From Polyrhizophydium stewartii (taxonomy: Eukaryota > Chytridiomycota > Chytridiomycetes > Rhizophydiales): a stretch of 19,371 bases of DNA. Positions 1-10,800 of the stretch are shown one piece after another. Location of the stretch: contig JADGIZ010000210.1 in the NCBI GenBank assembly GCA_027604665.1, positions 1 to 19,371 of the forward strand. Reading direction: 5' to 3'. Within the stretch, counting starts at the first letter, position 1, and each line of letters starts with the position of its first letter. The notes below the pieces were generated by a model that searched no databases, had not been told where the DNA came from, and worked only from the letters and a program-made list of their open reading frames with translations. The position numbers and the translations under genes are program-made.

Positions 1-51
1 GCCATCTGCAACCCCCAACCCCCACGCCGCGCTCAGACACGCTCACGATGC

Positions 52-1572
52 GTGCTGACAACACCGCCCACCGCGCGCCTGCCCCGCCAGGCGCAGCTGC
101 GCTCCGCCGTGTTTGGCGTGCTCAACGACACCGACGCTGCCGCAAACCCGCCGCCGACGCTGGAGGCTTTTGCCGCCCTGGCCAAGACAAGCCACGGTGC
201 GGTGTCCTGGCTCGAGTCCGCCGCCTCGCGCGCTGACGCCGGCGGAGCAGGCCGCCTTGCCGTCGACCTCGTGCGCGAGTTCCTCCAGTTCTATGCGCTC
301 GAGCAGACGCTCTCTGTCTTCAACCCCGAGTCCGGATCGGTGCGCGGCGCTGATGCTGGCACCCGGGCCGCCGCTGTGGCGCGGCTGACCCAGGCTGCAA
401 GCCCGACATCCGTGTCGAGCGCGCCGAGCTTGTTGTTCGGGCTGGCATCGCGCAGGACCCCACCCCAAAGAGGCCGGTGCTTGTTCAGCTGCTTGAGAGC
501 CCCGGAAAGCTCGGGCTCTTATCCGCAGAGACTCCTGCACCTTCTGCGCCGCCAGTGTTGCCGACGAGCCAGCCCAACGAAAGAGAGTCCAACCCAGCGC
601 GGACACCAGCAACAATCCCGCTGGCATCAGCAGCCCCAAAGCCCGGTGCATTGTCGAGCGGAGCACGTTCTCCTCCAGCTGCGTTCAATTCGCCACCCTC
701 TGCTGCCCAGCCCTCCGGCGTTCCTCTGGCTTCTGCCCCCTCCAAGCCGTCTGCCTTGTCCGCCATCTCGCTTCCACCTCCAAAGCCGAGCTTGCTTGGT
801 CCGCTCCCATCTCCCGCCGGCCATTCAGGCTCAAAGCCATCGTTGCTGCCGATTCCGACATCCAACGCTCACTCTGCCCCCTCCAGCGCCGCCAATGTGG
901 CACAGACGCCGGCTTCTCTGCCCACTCCTCCGTCCGCGTCCGCTCCATCATCAAGCTCACTCGATGCTGTGGAAACCAAAGCTGCAAGCACAACCAAAAG
1001 CTCTGCAGTCCAAGAGAACTTCCAGAAAGTTGATGAAAGCAGTTTTGTAAGCCAGTTGGACGACTCGCTCAACTTTGGCACGGGCTCGTTCTCGACTCGC
1101 GTTCACGCAAGAGGAAGCCACAGCCTCCCACTTCCGACTCCAGAAGTCGCAAATCCACCAGCAATGCCTGCTGCAACCATAGAGGCTCAATCAATCAATG
1201 CTCAGTCCGACGCTCACAGCGTCGGCATATCGGGCTCGGTGGCACAAAGCGCAGCTGCAAAGAGGCAGGATGGTGGTTGTACATGATGGACTTTGATCAT
1301 CGATGCTGACGCCTGATTCGTTTGCTTTCCACGCACAGCAGCGGCATCAGCGATGAAATTGAGGATATCATCGACGAGGAGTTCGACTTTGACGAGGTTG
1401 GTGGTTCGGCTGTGCGCCGAGAATCGGACCAGCGCCATCGAGGCTCACCGCATCCGCGCTGCAGGCTGAGTCGGACTTCATCACGAGCGATCGCAGCATC
1501 ACGCCGACCCGCGCGAGCGAGGGCCTAGATGTCGTCGAGGTGGTCGAGGCTCCGCAGATGGAAGCCAAATGA
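52..1572 (+). CDS. CEP43: CEP43/FOP-like centriolar (basal body) protein, 5' end probably outside window
   Basis: CEP43 (FGFR1OP/FOP) proteins sit at centrioles and basal bodies and dimerise through an N-terminal LisH/TOF region. Here [13 protein letters not shown], followed by [19 protein letters not shown] (residues 72-90 from the ATG at 52), matches that region. Further on come the FOP-like acidic stretch [16 protein letters not shown] and a short tail ending APQMEAK. The middle is Ser/Pro/Ala-rich. Exons I support: to 339, 402-about 1264/1278, 1339-1396, 1465-1572. The intron at 340-401 joins NPESGS to [11 protein letters not shown]. The ATG at 52 overlaps a CTGAC branch-like site, and CAG ends at 90. 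Position 91 may therefore be an internal exon start, with the true start upstream of the window. The 1260-1340 junction does not close in frame with a plain GT donor; a GC donor at 1265 or an extra intron at 1047-1111 would restore it. Family call good, exact model uncertain. Confidence 0.78.
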
Positions 1573-1594
1573 GCGCAAAGTAAACTTGCCCGGA

Positions 1595-4500
1595 ATGGCA
1601 GACTCCTCCAAGGTACCGCCGGCACCGTCGACGCCGGCCACCGGCGCGGGTGCCTGGGTCCTCGCCGGATACATCCAGACCGGCGAGTCGGCCGCACGGC
1701 CCCACCACGCCCCGGCATCCACCGTCCCGGGCCGCCCCGCCGCCGCCGAGCACGCACCGCCTCGCGCCGACGCGGTGCCGAACGCTCCGTCGAGCGCTTG
1801 GCGGGCATCGGCGATTTTGTCGGCGTCCCGTGCGCCGGAGCCAGGTCGCTCGGAGACAGGCCGCCCCGCGAGGGCGGCACCGCAGGCACGCGGCCGAGGC
1901 GCAGCGGCATCGGGGCTCGGCGGTGGCCTGCTTTCGATGCTGTGGAGCTCGCCGCTGGCAGCCCGCCGCCGGGTCTTTGTGGGCCTTCCGCAGCCTGCTC
2001 AGCTCTCGGCCAGCGAAGGGCGCCCTCTCGCCCGGTTCCCGCCCAACCGCATCCGCACCTCCAAGTACACCCTCGTCACGTTCCTGCCCAAGAACCTGTT
2101 TGAGCAGTTCCGGCGTGTAAGTGTGCCGCCGCTACGGCCTTGTGCGGCTCGGCGGGCCGTTCGCGGCGCAGCGGGTACCATCCCGTGGCGACCCGTTGCG
2201 CGTGCAGGGCTTCGGGCTGACTTGCACAACGCATCCCGCTGCCGGCCGCTGCCGGCCGACGGCGCCGCCAACCGCACGCCCTGCCGCGATCGCCGACCCC
2301 GAGCGCAGGCCGCCAACTTGTAAGCATGAGACACGGCCCGCCGATCTGTTCGCGCAACTGACGCGATGCTCCACCGCACGGCCGCTTGTGCCGATCGGCC
2401 GACGCGCGCCTGGGCCCGCCGGGCCGCCTCTTCTTCCAACAGCTATTTTCTTCTCATGATTGTTATGCAGGGCCTGCCCATCTTCCAGATCTCCTCGACG
2501 CCATGGATCCCGGCGCTGCCGCTCATCGTCATCGTCACCGTGACGGCCATCAAGGATCTGGTCGAGGACTACCGCCGGCAGGTGTCGGACCGCCAACTCA
2601 ACAACGCCTCTGCTCTGATCCTGCGCGACGTCGACAACCCAAACTACCCGCGCAAAGAGCCCCGCCAAGCCCGCACCGACTCTGCGCCGGAAAGCGTCAC
2701 AAAGCTGCTTGGCGCAGACGCCTGCAACTGGGGGTCGACAACGTGGAATGCGCTGCGCGTTGGCGACTTTGTGCTCCTGCCCGGCGGCAGCCGCGTACCG
2801 GCGGACATCATTCTGCTGTCATCAAGCCACTTGGACGGCGTCGCCTTTGTAGAGACAAAGAACCTCGACGGGGAAACCAACCTCAAGACCGTTGAGGCCA
2901 TCCCCGAGACCGCCGAGTTCCGCACCGGCGCAGACTGCCGCCGCTTGCGCCTCATCATCGACTCGGAGCCTCCGTCCATCAACCTCTACTCGTACAACGC
3001 GGCCATCTGTGTCTTTCCGCCAGATGAGCCGCCGCTCACGGCCGAACAGATGCTCGCATACGGCGACATGAACTCCCCGCTGCCGGCAAACCCGCGACCG
3101 CTGCCCGTCAACGCCTCGAATCTGCTCCTGCGCGGGTCGGTTGTCCGCAACATCGATTACGTCATTGGCGTCGTCGTATTCACCGGCCAGGACACCAAGG
3201 TCATCCTCAACGCAGGCGCGACGCCGTCGAAGCGCAGCAACATCGAGAAGCGCATGAACCTCCAGGTCGCCATCAATTTTGTGATTCTCTTGGCTCTGTG
3301 CCTCAGCATCACGCTACTCGAGGGCTACTCGCTGCGGCCGCGGGCACCAAAGCCACCGTCCGAGCTGCTCAATTATCTCAACAACACCGTTGCGAGCAAG
3401 GTTATTGTGTTTGGGTAAGTGCTGCGCTGCCGTGACTGCCGCCCTGAGCTGCGGTGCGAGGCTGACGTCTACTCCTCGCCTTGGGCTTCGCCAGCGCAAG
3501 CATCATCATGCTGCAAAACATCGTGCCCATCTCTCTGTACGTCACGCTCGAGTTCATCAAGTCGTTCCAGGTTCGTTCTGGCCGTCGCTCAGCCGCATGC
3601 GCAAGATTCTAACGCCGCTTCTCATTTGCTCAGTCTTTCTTTATCTACCAGGACATTGAGATGTACGACGAGGAGCTCGACGAGACTTGCATTCCGAAAT
3701 CCTGGAACATCACCGACGACTTGGGCCAGATCGAGTACATTTTCTCGGACAAGGCAAGCAACACCATTTGCTCTTGTATTGCCGCACTGCGTTGCTGACA
3801 CTTTTTTGTTACCAGACCGGGACGCTCACTCGCAACAAGATGGAGTTTCGTCGTTGCAGCATCAACGGACATGTGTATGGCCAAGGCTTCACGGACGTCT
3901 CGGCCGACAAGGCCGGCGTCGGCGAGAAGGAGCGCGAGGAGCTGACTCAGACACGGCTCAAGGCGATGCAGCAGCAGATGGCCGGCTGCGTGGTCAACCA
4001 CCTTGCGCACGTCACCGACACTTCTTTCTTTGATGACACAATCTTTGACCGCTTCCGCAACAACCCGAGCGAGCGGGCGGCGATTGGCGCCTTCTTCACC
4101 GTCCTGGCTGTCTGCCACACCATCCCCACGCCAGAGCCCGACTCGGAGCGCAAGTACAAGTACAATGCGCAGTCGCCGGACGAAAGCGCCTTGGTATCGT
4201 GCGCACACGACATGGGCTTCTCGTTTGAGCGCCGCGACCTGAATCGCGTCTATGTCGACATCCACGGCAGCAAAGAATGCTATGAGATTCTGCATGTGCT
4301 CGAGTTCAACTCGACGCGCAAGCGCATGTCGGTCGTTGTGCGCACCGAGGACGGGCAGGTTGTGCTCATGACAAAGGGTGCCGATAGGTACGCGCAGTCC
4401 CTGCTTTGACAGCCGTCGTGTTTTGAAGACTACTGACACCCCGCTGCCTCAAAGTGTCATCTGTCGCCGGCTCGCGCATGGCCAGGACAAGAAGATTGAT

Positions 4501-7336
4501 ATGACGCTTGCGCATCTCGCCGAGTTTGCGGGCGAGGGGCTGCGCACGCTGTGCATTGCTCAGCGCGTGATATCGCCCGAGGAGTTTGCCGCATGGTCTA
4601 TCATCCAGCAGGCAGCCTCTGTCTCGCTCGTCGACCGCGACCGTTTGCTGGACGAGTCAGCGGAGCGCATCGAGCAGAACCTGGTTCTTCTCGGTGCGAC
4701 GGCGATCGAAGACAAGCTCCAAGAAGGAGTCTCAACCGCGATCGCAACGCTGCGCAGCGCCGGCCTCAAGATCTGGGTTCTCACAGGCGACAAGCTCGAG
4801 ACAGCTATCAACATTGGCTATGCCTCGAACCTTCTCTCGGAGGAGATGACGCTGCTCGTCGTCGCCGGACAGACAATCGACGAGATCTCGTCGCAGATTG
4901 GCAGAGCACTCGGGCACTTTGTTCCTGCTACCGCGAGCAGCAAGCAGCAGCCAAGGCGGGCGGCAGATTGGTTCGAGCGCATCAATGCGTTGCGAGACCA
5001 GGTTCTTCCATCCAAAGCGACGCGCGCCAAGCGCCGCATGGGCATCGAGAAGCTTGTGCCCATCGAGCCAACGATCTACGGCCTGGTCATTGACGGCGAC
5101 TCGCTCGAGTTTGTGCTCGGCAGCGCGCCGCTGAGGCGCATGTTCCTGCAACTCGCGGTGCTGTGCGAGAGCATCGTGTGCTGCCGTGTCAGCCCCAAGC
5201 AGAAGGCGCAGGTCGTGCAGCTTGTCCAGGAGGGACTTGGTGCCATGTGTCTCAGCATCGGCGACGGAGCCAACGACGTCAGCATGATCCAGCAGGCGCA
5301 CATTGGCATCGGCATCAGCGGCAAGGAGGGCCTCCAAGCAGCCCTGGCCAGCGACTTTGTGATTGGCCAGTTTCGCTTCCTGTCGCGGCTGCTCATGTTC
5401 CACGGCCACTGGGCATACTACCGCATCAGCGGCAGCATCCTCAACTTCTTCTTCAAGAACATGGCATGGATCATGACCATGTTCTGGTACCAGTACTATT
5501 CGGGGTGAGTTTCTGCCTCACTCTCTTTTCAGCATGGCGGCCGTGCCGCTCACCGTCTTTCCTTGCAGCTTCACGGGTATCATTCTGTACGACTACACAT
5601 ACATTCTGCTATTCAACCTTATTTTCACGGCCCTCCCGCCGCTGATCATCGGCGTCTTTGACAAGGACGTGTCCGAGGCTCGCATCCTCACGCACCCGCA
5701 GATCTACCAACTCGGCATCCGGCAGTTCTTTTTCAGCTACACCAAGTTTTTCGTGTACATTATCGACGCTATATACCAGGCCTTCATCTCGCACTACTTT
5801 GCGCTCGCGATTTTCGGCAGCGAGGCCAACCGCCATGGATACGCGAGCGACCGGACTATCCTTGGCACGGTCGCGGCCATGAACACCATTGTTGCAATCA
5901 ACGTCTCGATGCTCTCCAACATCAGCTCGTGGTCCTCCATTGTCGTCGCATCGATGCTTCTGAGCGCGTTCTCATTCATCATCTTTGTGCCCATTGCGTC
6001 CAAGGTCGCCAAGGGCTCCCTTCTTGGCGTCGCCGACGAGCTCTTTACAGATGTGCGGCTCTACCTGGACCTGGTCGTGTGCACGGTGGCGTGCACGTTG
6101 CCGCGCACGGCTCTGGGACTCTTTCGCGTTATGCTGGCGCCAACAGACATGGACGTTGTGCGCGAGATGCGCAGCTCAAACTCGGTGGTCCAGGACGCTC
6201 GTTTAAGCCAGGTGGAAGAAGCATCGCCTCCGTTTGGCAGGGAGATTCCCGGCATGGTACATGCCGTGGAAAGTTCCGCTTTTGGCTCCTCCGAGTCGCT
6301 GTCGGTGACAAGAGGCCGTTCGTCGACAGCGAGCACTCGAAGCAAGGATCAAAAGCGGCGTCGGAGCATGGCTGCTGTTGCGACCGTGCGGCCGCCTTCC
6401 CTGCCAGAAGATGCCGTGGCGCCGACCATGTGGCTCACGAACAGGGTCAACGCCATTGAGATGTCGGATGCACCTGGCACGGGCCCGTTGCAGCGGCGTG
6501 TCTCGTGGGCCGGCGCTCAACACTCGGTTGGCAACCGTGCCCAGTTCATGGAGATGGCAGCCAGACCCCCGCCGATCGTCACAGGGTCAGATGCACAGCG
6601 CAGACACGTCGCGTCTTCGAACTTTGAGCTTGCATCGCCGCAAAGCACGGCCACGCTGAGCATGTCGCCTGGGGGCCCCAATGTTCGCCGTGTCCGGTCG
6701 AGCATGATTCACGCCGACTCGGACCGGCTGCCTCCCCGCGAGGACTCTGTCATTGGACGCATCACGGCTGGTCGCGCACCGTCGCCTTCGAGGCAGTCAC
6801 TTCGGGATGGCATTCCCGGCACGCAGATTCGCTTCATGGGCCAGAGCCGGTCGTCACTCGACGAGGGCCAGCGCCGCCACACGTTTGACGCATACGAGGG
6901 CGTCGCCGACCATCACGAGCAGTGGACGGGCTTTGCGTTTGCGGCCGACGAGTCTGCCGCCGCGCGTCGCATGAGCTTCCGCCTCTCGATGACGTCGGAG
7001 CAGATTGCCAGCGAGATGCTTGGCCGCACCCCGTCGATACGCTCGGCCTCGCCCACGCGCAGCGACGATCGCTCGCAGTCGCCCGTGCGAGGCGATGTGC
7101 AGCCTGCCATGACCCCGCGCATGGCCATGCCCATCTCGGTCGCACATGCGCCTGCGCATGTCCACAACCGCCCGATTCTGCAGCCGCAGAGGTCGAATCC
7201 GCTCATGCAGTCGTATCTCGCCCATACGCCGATGTCACCAGCTGAGGCGGCGCCTTCACAGATGAGACCGGCTGCTCCGTCGACTGCCCAGCAGCAGCAT
7301 CCAAATCAACAGCACCCGCCTCCTCCCGGCCTCTGA
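1595..7336 (+). CDS. DNF1: P4-type ATPase, Dnf-like phospholipid flippase
   Basis: P4-ATPases move phospholipids from the outer to the cytosolic leaflet of plasma and endosomal membranes, usually with a Cdc50/Lem3 partner. Exons: 1595-2116, 2309-2319, 2443-3414, 3495-3570, 3634-3753, 3816-4387, 4455-5504, 5569-7336, giving 1696 aa. Landmarks: [18 protein letters not shown] at the N-domain/TM1 border, actuator DGETN (320-324), [10 protein letters not shown] at the TM4 region, phosphorylation site DKTGT with D566, nucleotide-binding KGAD (754-757), and hinge GDGAND (1027-1032). The N-terminal RVFVGLP and the stretch from FEQFRR to [10 protein letters not shown] resemble Dnf1/Dnf2 more than Drs2 or Neo1. 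After the last membrane segments, residues 1309-1696 form a Ser/Pro/Arg-rich, probably disordered tail. The first about 115 residues are Ala/Pro-rich and may hide an intron (donor after MADSSK) or a later start at 1937. All key catalytic residues are present. The symbol is a family-level assignment. Confidence 0.95.
2309..2319 (+). other. 11-nt microexon of the flippase gene
   Basis: The flanking exon ends in codon phase 0 after FEQFRR (2116, donor GTAAGT), and the next clear exon starts at 2443 needing two bases. The only piece in the 326-nt gap that fits is GCCGCCAACTT, preceded by CAG and followed by GTAAGC. It supplies A-A-N plus TT, which with C2443 makes Phe. The junction then reads FRRAANFYFLL, the conserved P4-ATPase pattern. 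The resulting introns are 2117-2308 and 2320-2442. Confidence 0.88.
3754..3815 (+). other. GC-AG intron splitting the DKTGT catalytic motif
   Basis: Coding sequence ends with SDK at 3753 and resumes with TGTLT at 3816. The 62 nt between begin AAG|GCAAGC and end TTGTTACCAG, with GCTGAC upstream of a T-rich tract. No GT donor keeps the invariant motif intact, so the donor is GC. This is the usual minor variant processed by the major spliceosome. Confidence 0.9.
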
Positions 7337-7823
7337 GTGAAGGCCGCACGGTAGCTCATGCTCTAGATCGGGTGTATTCTGCAGGCCGACCGTCGTGCAC
7401 CCTGCTGGTCCGCACGATGTTGCACAGGCAGCCGACATCTGGCCGACGAGGCCATGTTCCGGGGCGTATAATAAAGATCGCTGCGACGGTGCCGGTGCCG
7501 CACAATCTTGCAGGTTACATATCGCCTTGAGATCGGCGTACTCGAGGCTTTGGTATGTTGAGTGATCCATGCTCAAGGTGTGCATCTGGTCACCACGCCA
7601 TCGTCCGAGAGCCACTCGCGGTTGCCGAGCATGATCGACCAGAGCCCGAGCTGCCAAGATATCGGAGCAGCCAAGGCACGACCAGACCACGCCCGAGCTG
7701 CCCGGCTCGTCCAGGGATCACTCCAGCACACCACCAGCCACCTGGCCGCCCTGCCGCCCTGTCCCGTCTGGTCAGGCGTGTTCGCCTCACCGAGGCCGCA
7801 CGGTGCTTCCCCTTCGTTTGGGA
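7337..7823 (+). other. Intergenic region: flippase 3' end and GGA upstream region
   Basis: No convincing gene in these 487 bp. The open frames here on both strands lack family signatures and overlap the flippase tail or the GGA gene. The stretch should hold the flippase 3' UTR (see the AATAAA at 7470) and the GGA promoter. I see no clear TATA element other than the AT-rich GTATAATAAAG that contains the poly(A) signal. Confidence 0.6.
7470..7475 (+). terminator. Poly(A) signal AATAAA, flippase gene
   Basis: An exact AATAAA lies 134 nt after the flippase stop codon, in otherwise GC-rich sequence. Position and orientation fit the 3' end of that transcript. Confidence 0.5.
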
Positions 7824-10800
7824 ATGTCGCAAGCAGGCAACGTCCTCTCGGGCCTCTCCAACCTTCTCTATGACTCGGGCTTCGACCAGCCGGGCTCGGT
7901 GCTCGAGGACATGATTGGTGCGCACCTGCCGGGCGACGGCCGGCCAGCCAGCTGCTGCACCCGCCCCGTCGCTCCGCCCGCACGGCCACACGCCGCGCCG
8001 CAAGGCGCCGAACCCTGGCCGAGACGCTCGGAATCTCTCCGTCGTCGGGGCCGTCGTGGCTGCTCGCGGCGCTCGCGACGCCGGCCTGCCCGTCCCCCGG
8101 AGGCCGCCTCGCTCGGGCTGAGCGACCACAGTGGGCATAGCTACCACTTTGCATGCTGCGGCTGACGCCGGTTGTCGTCCCCGCAGCCCAGGCATGCGAG
8201 TCTGGCCTCCCGCAGCCCAATCTGTCGCTCAACCTCGAGATTTGCGACATGATCAACAAGACCAAGAAGACCTAGTGCGTGCGGCTGCCGCCTCGGATCT
8301 GAGCAGACGAAGCGGGGCCAGGCAGAGCTTGTGGATGTCCCCAAGTCCGCTGCCTTCGAGACTGCCCTTTGTGCGATGTACAGTGTCCTGGATCCTGACC
8401 GCTCTTCGCCGTTTCTGGCGCCACCAACCTCTACCAGCCCCCGAGATGCCGCCTTTGCGATCCTCAAGCACGTCAACCGCGGCAGCACCACGTCCGCCTA
8501 TCTGGCTCTCACAGTGAGCTCCTCCACCACACTATGCGACCGACTGCGTTTGTGCTGACTGCTGCGCAAGCTCCTCGACAACTGCGTCAAAAACTGCGGC
8601 TACCCATTCCACATTGTGCTGGGGTCCAAGGAGTTCCTGAACGAGCTGGTGCGCCGCTTTCCGGAGCGTCCGACCGTGAGTGCCAAAGTTCAGCGCCATT
8701 CGTTCGTTTGACGCCGTGCTGACACGCGATTGCACTCAGGGCTTGACGGCCACGCAGCACCGCATCCTGGAGCTCATCCAGCTGTGGAACGCAACGCTTT
8801 GCGTCAGCTCGCGCTACAAAGACGACTTCAAGCACATCAATGACATGTACCGTCTTCTCATGTACAAGGGTAGGCAATCTTTCTCCGAGTGCGTTTCCCG
8901 CGTTCCTAAACACGAATCTCACCTCGTTGCGACCAAGGATACCGCTTCCCGGAGCTGCGAGAAGAGGCTGTGCTGGCCTTCAATGGCGAGAATGTGCGTC
9001 TTCACAGACTCTGTGTGCTTGTTTCGCGGCCGTGGCTGATCAACCCGTGCAGCAGCGGCTCAAGACCGAGGACGAGCTCGAAGAGGAAGATCGTCAGGCG
9101 CAGGGAGTCGTGAGTTGCTGACCCGTGCCTCGTGCAGGCCAGGACCGTGCATCGGATGGCGCTGACGCTGCCCGTACATCTGCGCGTGTCTCTTGGTCGC
9201 CTTTCTTCAGAAACTCGAGGAGTTGCTGCGCAAGGGCACGCCGTCGGCTCTCGCGCAAGCCAACGAGCTCATGAAAGTCATGGCCGGCTACGTGCGTTCA
9301 CGCACGACCCGTGTTCTGCCTTGTTGCGCTGTAGCTGATCCTCGTGCGCAAATGACTGCCGAACTGGCCTCAGGATACGAGCAGAAAGCCGGATTACAAA
9401 AAGGAGGTCAATCAAGAGCTGGAGCGGATAGAGTCCAAGATCATTCTTCTCAACGACATGCTGAACCAACGCCGGCCCGGAGAGTCGCTGAGCAAAGACC
9501 AGACCATTTCTGTGTGCTCTTGCGCGCAGTGATCGTGCCGGCTGGACGTCGCATCGCTGACCACCTGAATGCAGGAGCTTTACGCGGCCGCAAAGTCAGC
9601 TCAGACCAAGTTGCAGTCGTTCATTGAGACAAATGATGACGAGGATCGCCTCAATCGTTTGCTCGAGCTCAACGACCTCATCAACACTGTGCTGCAAAAA
9701 TATGCAGACATCAAGAGCGGCAAACCCGTGCAGCGGAACAGTGTCGACCGCAAGCGGTGCGTGACGCCGTTGGCCTTGATCTTGCGTCGCCGTGCCTGCT
9801 GACGCCACGCGGGATAGAACCGCCTCGTCGGACAAAGACAGGACGTCACCGTCGGCGGCTGCTGGTCCGATCAACCTCATCGACTTTGACGACTTTTCGG
9901 TCCCAGCTGCAGGCGCCATGGCGTTTGCCGCACCTGGGTCTTCGTCGACGCAGCAGTCTTCTGGAGGCGGTCTCAGTAAGTGCTGCGCAGGAGGTGTCCA
10001 TTGCCGGACTTGTTTACTGATGGATCCACAAAGGCTTGATCGACGATCTGCAGAGCCTCAGCTTCGGCGGACAGGCGACTCAGCCGCAGCACCAGCAGCA
10101 ACTTCGCGCCGCCAAGCCGCAGTTCCCCCAGCCCCAGTTCCCTCAGCCTCAGTTCGCTCATCCGCAGCTTGTTGTTGGCTCCGCCATGCCGATTGGCGCA
10201 ACGCTTGCCGGAATGCAGGCGCCTCGGCCGGCTGCCCCGGCTGCCCCTGCCGATCCCTTTTCTGCGATCGGCAACCTTGCGCTGCAGCAGTCCTCATCTC
10301 CCAGGCCGTCCCAGCCGGCGCAACAGCCCTCCGGGTCGCCCAACAGCCTGGCCGGGTTCGGTTTCGCGGGATCGAGCACCAGCTCGCAAGCATCCCCGCA
10401 ATCGGCCTCAGGCGTCAAGCCGGCTCAGACTCTCTTCCCGGCCGCTCCGCAGGCCGGCAGCGCAGGCGTCGATCTGCTCTCGGGCAACGCGGATCTGCTT
10501 GGACTTGAAGGCGGCTTCACGGCGTTTGCGCACTCGCCCCAGGTGCCAGCTCAGCGTTCGTCTGCGACAGGTGCAGCCGCGACCAAAGAATGTGGGTGGC
10601 CGAATTCACAGAGAAGCTGCCGGCTAGCGCTTACCAGCTTTTGATGATCGGTGTCCAGTCAAGATGTACGACAAGAATGGCTTGCAAATCAAGCTGAAGA
10701 TTCAGGCGGCTCCAGGCGGCCAGCAACTCTCTGGCCAAGCCATCTTCATCAACGTCACCCCTGTGCAATTCGCGGATTTGGCTTTCCAACTTGCCGTGCC

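Noticed and set aside
2121..2459. Frames on both strands in the gap between flippase exons 1 and 3
   Set aside because: The stretch is explained by two introns around the 11-nt microexon; the frames are low-complexity with no conserved pattern.
7256..7690. Minus-strand 144-codon frame after the flippase
   Set aside because: It overlaps the flippase coding tail and probable 3' UTR, with no recognisable domain or splice support.
9110..9137. A 28-nt intron in GGA (GTGAGT...GTGCAG)
   Set aside because: Too short to splice. Extending to the acceptor at 9210 gives 101 nt, keeps phase and joins straight to the conserved KLEELLRKG.
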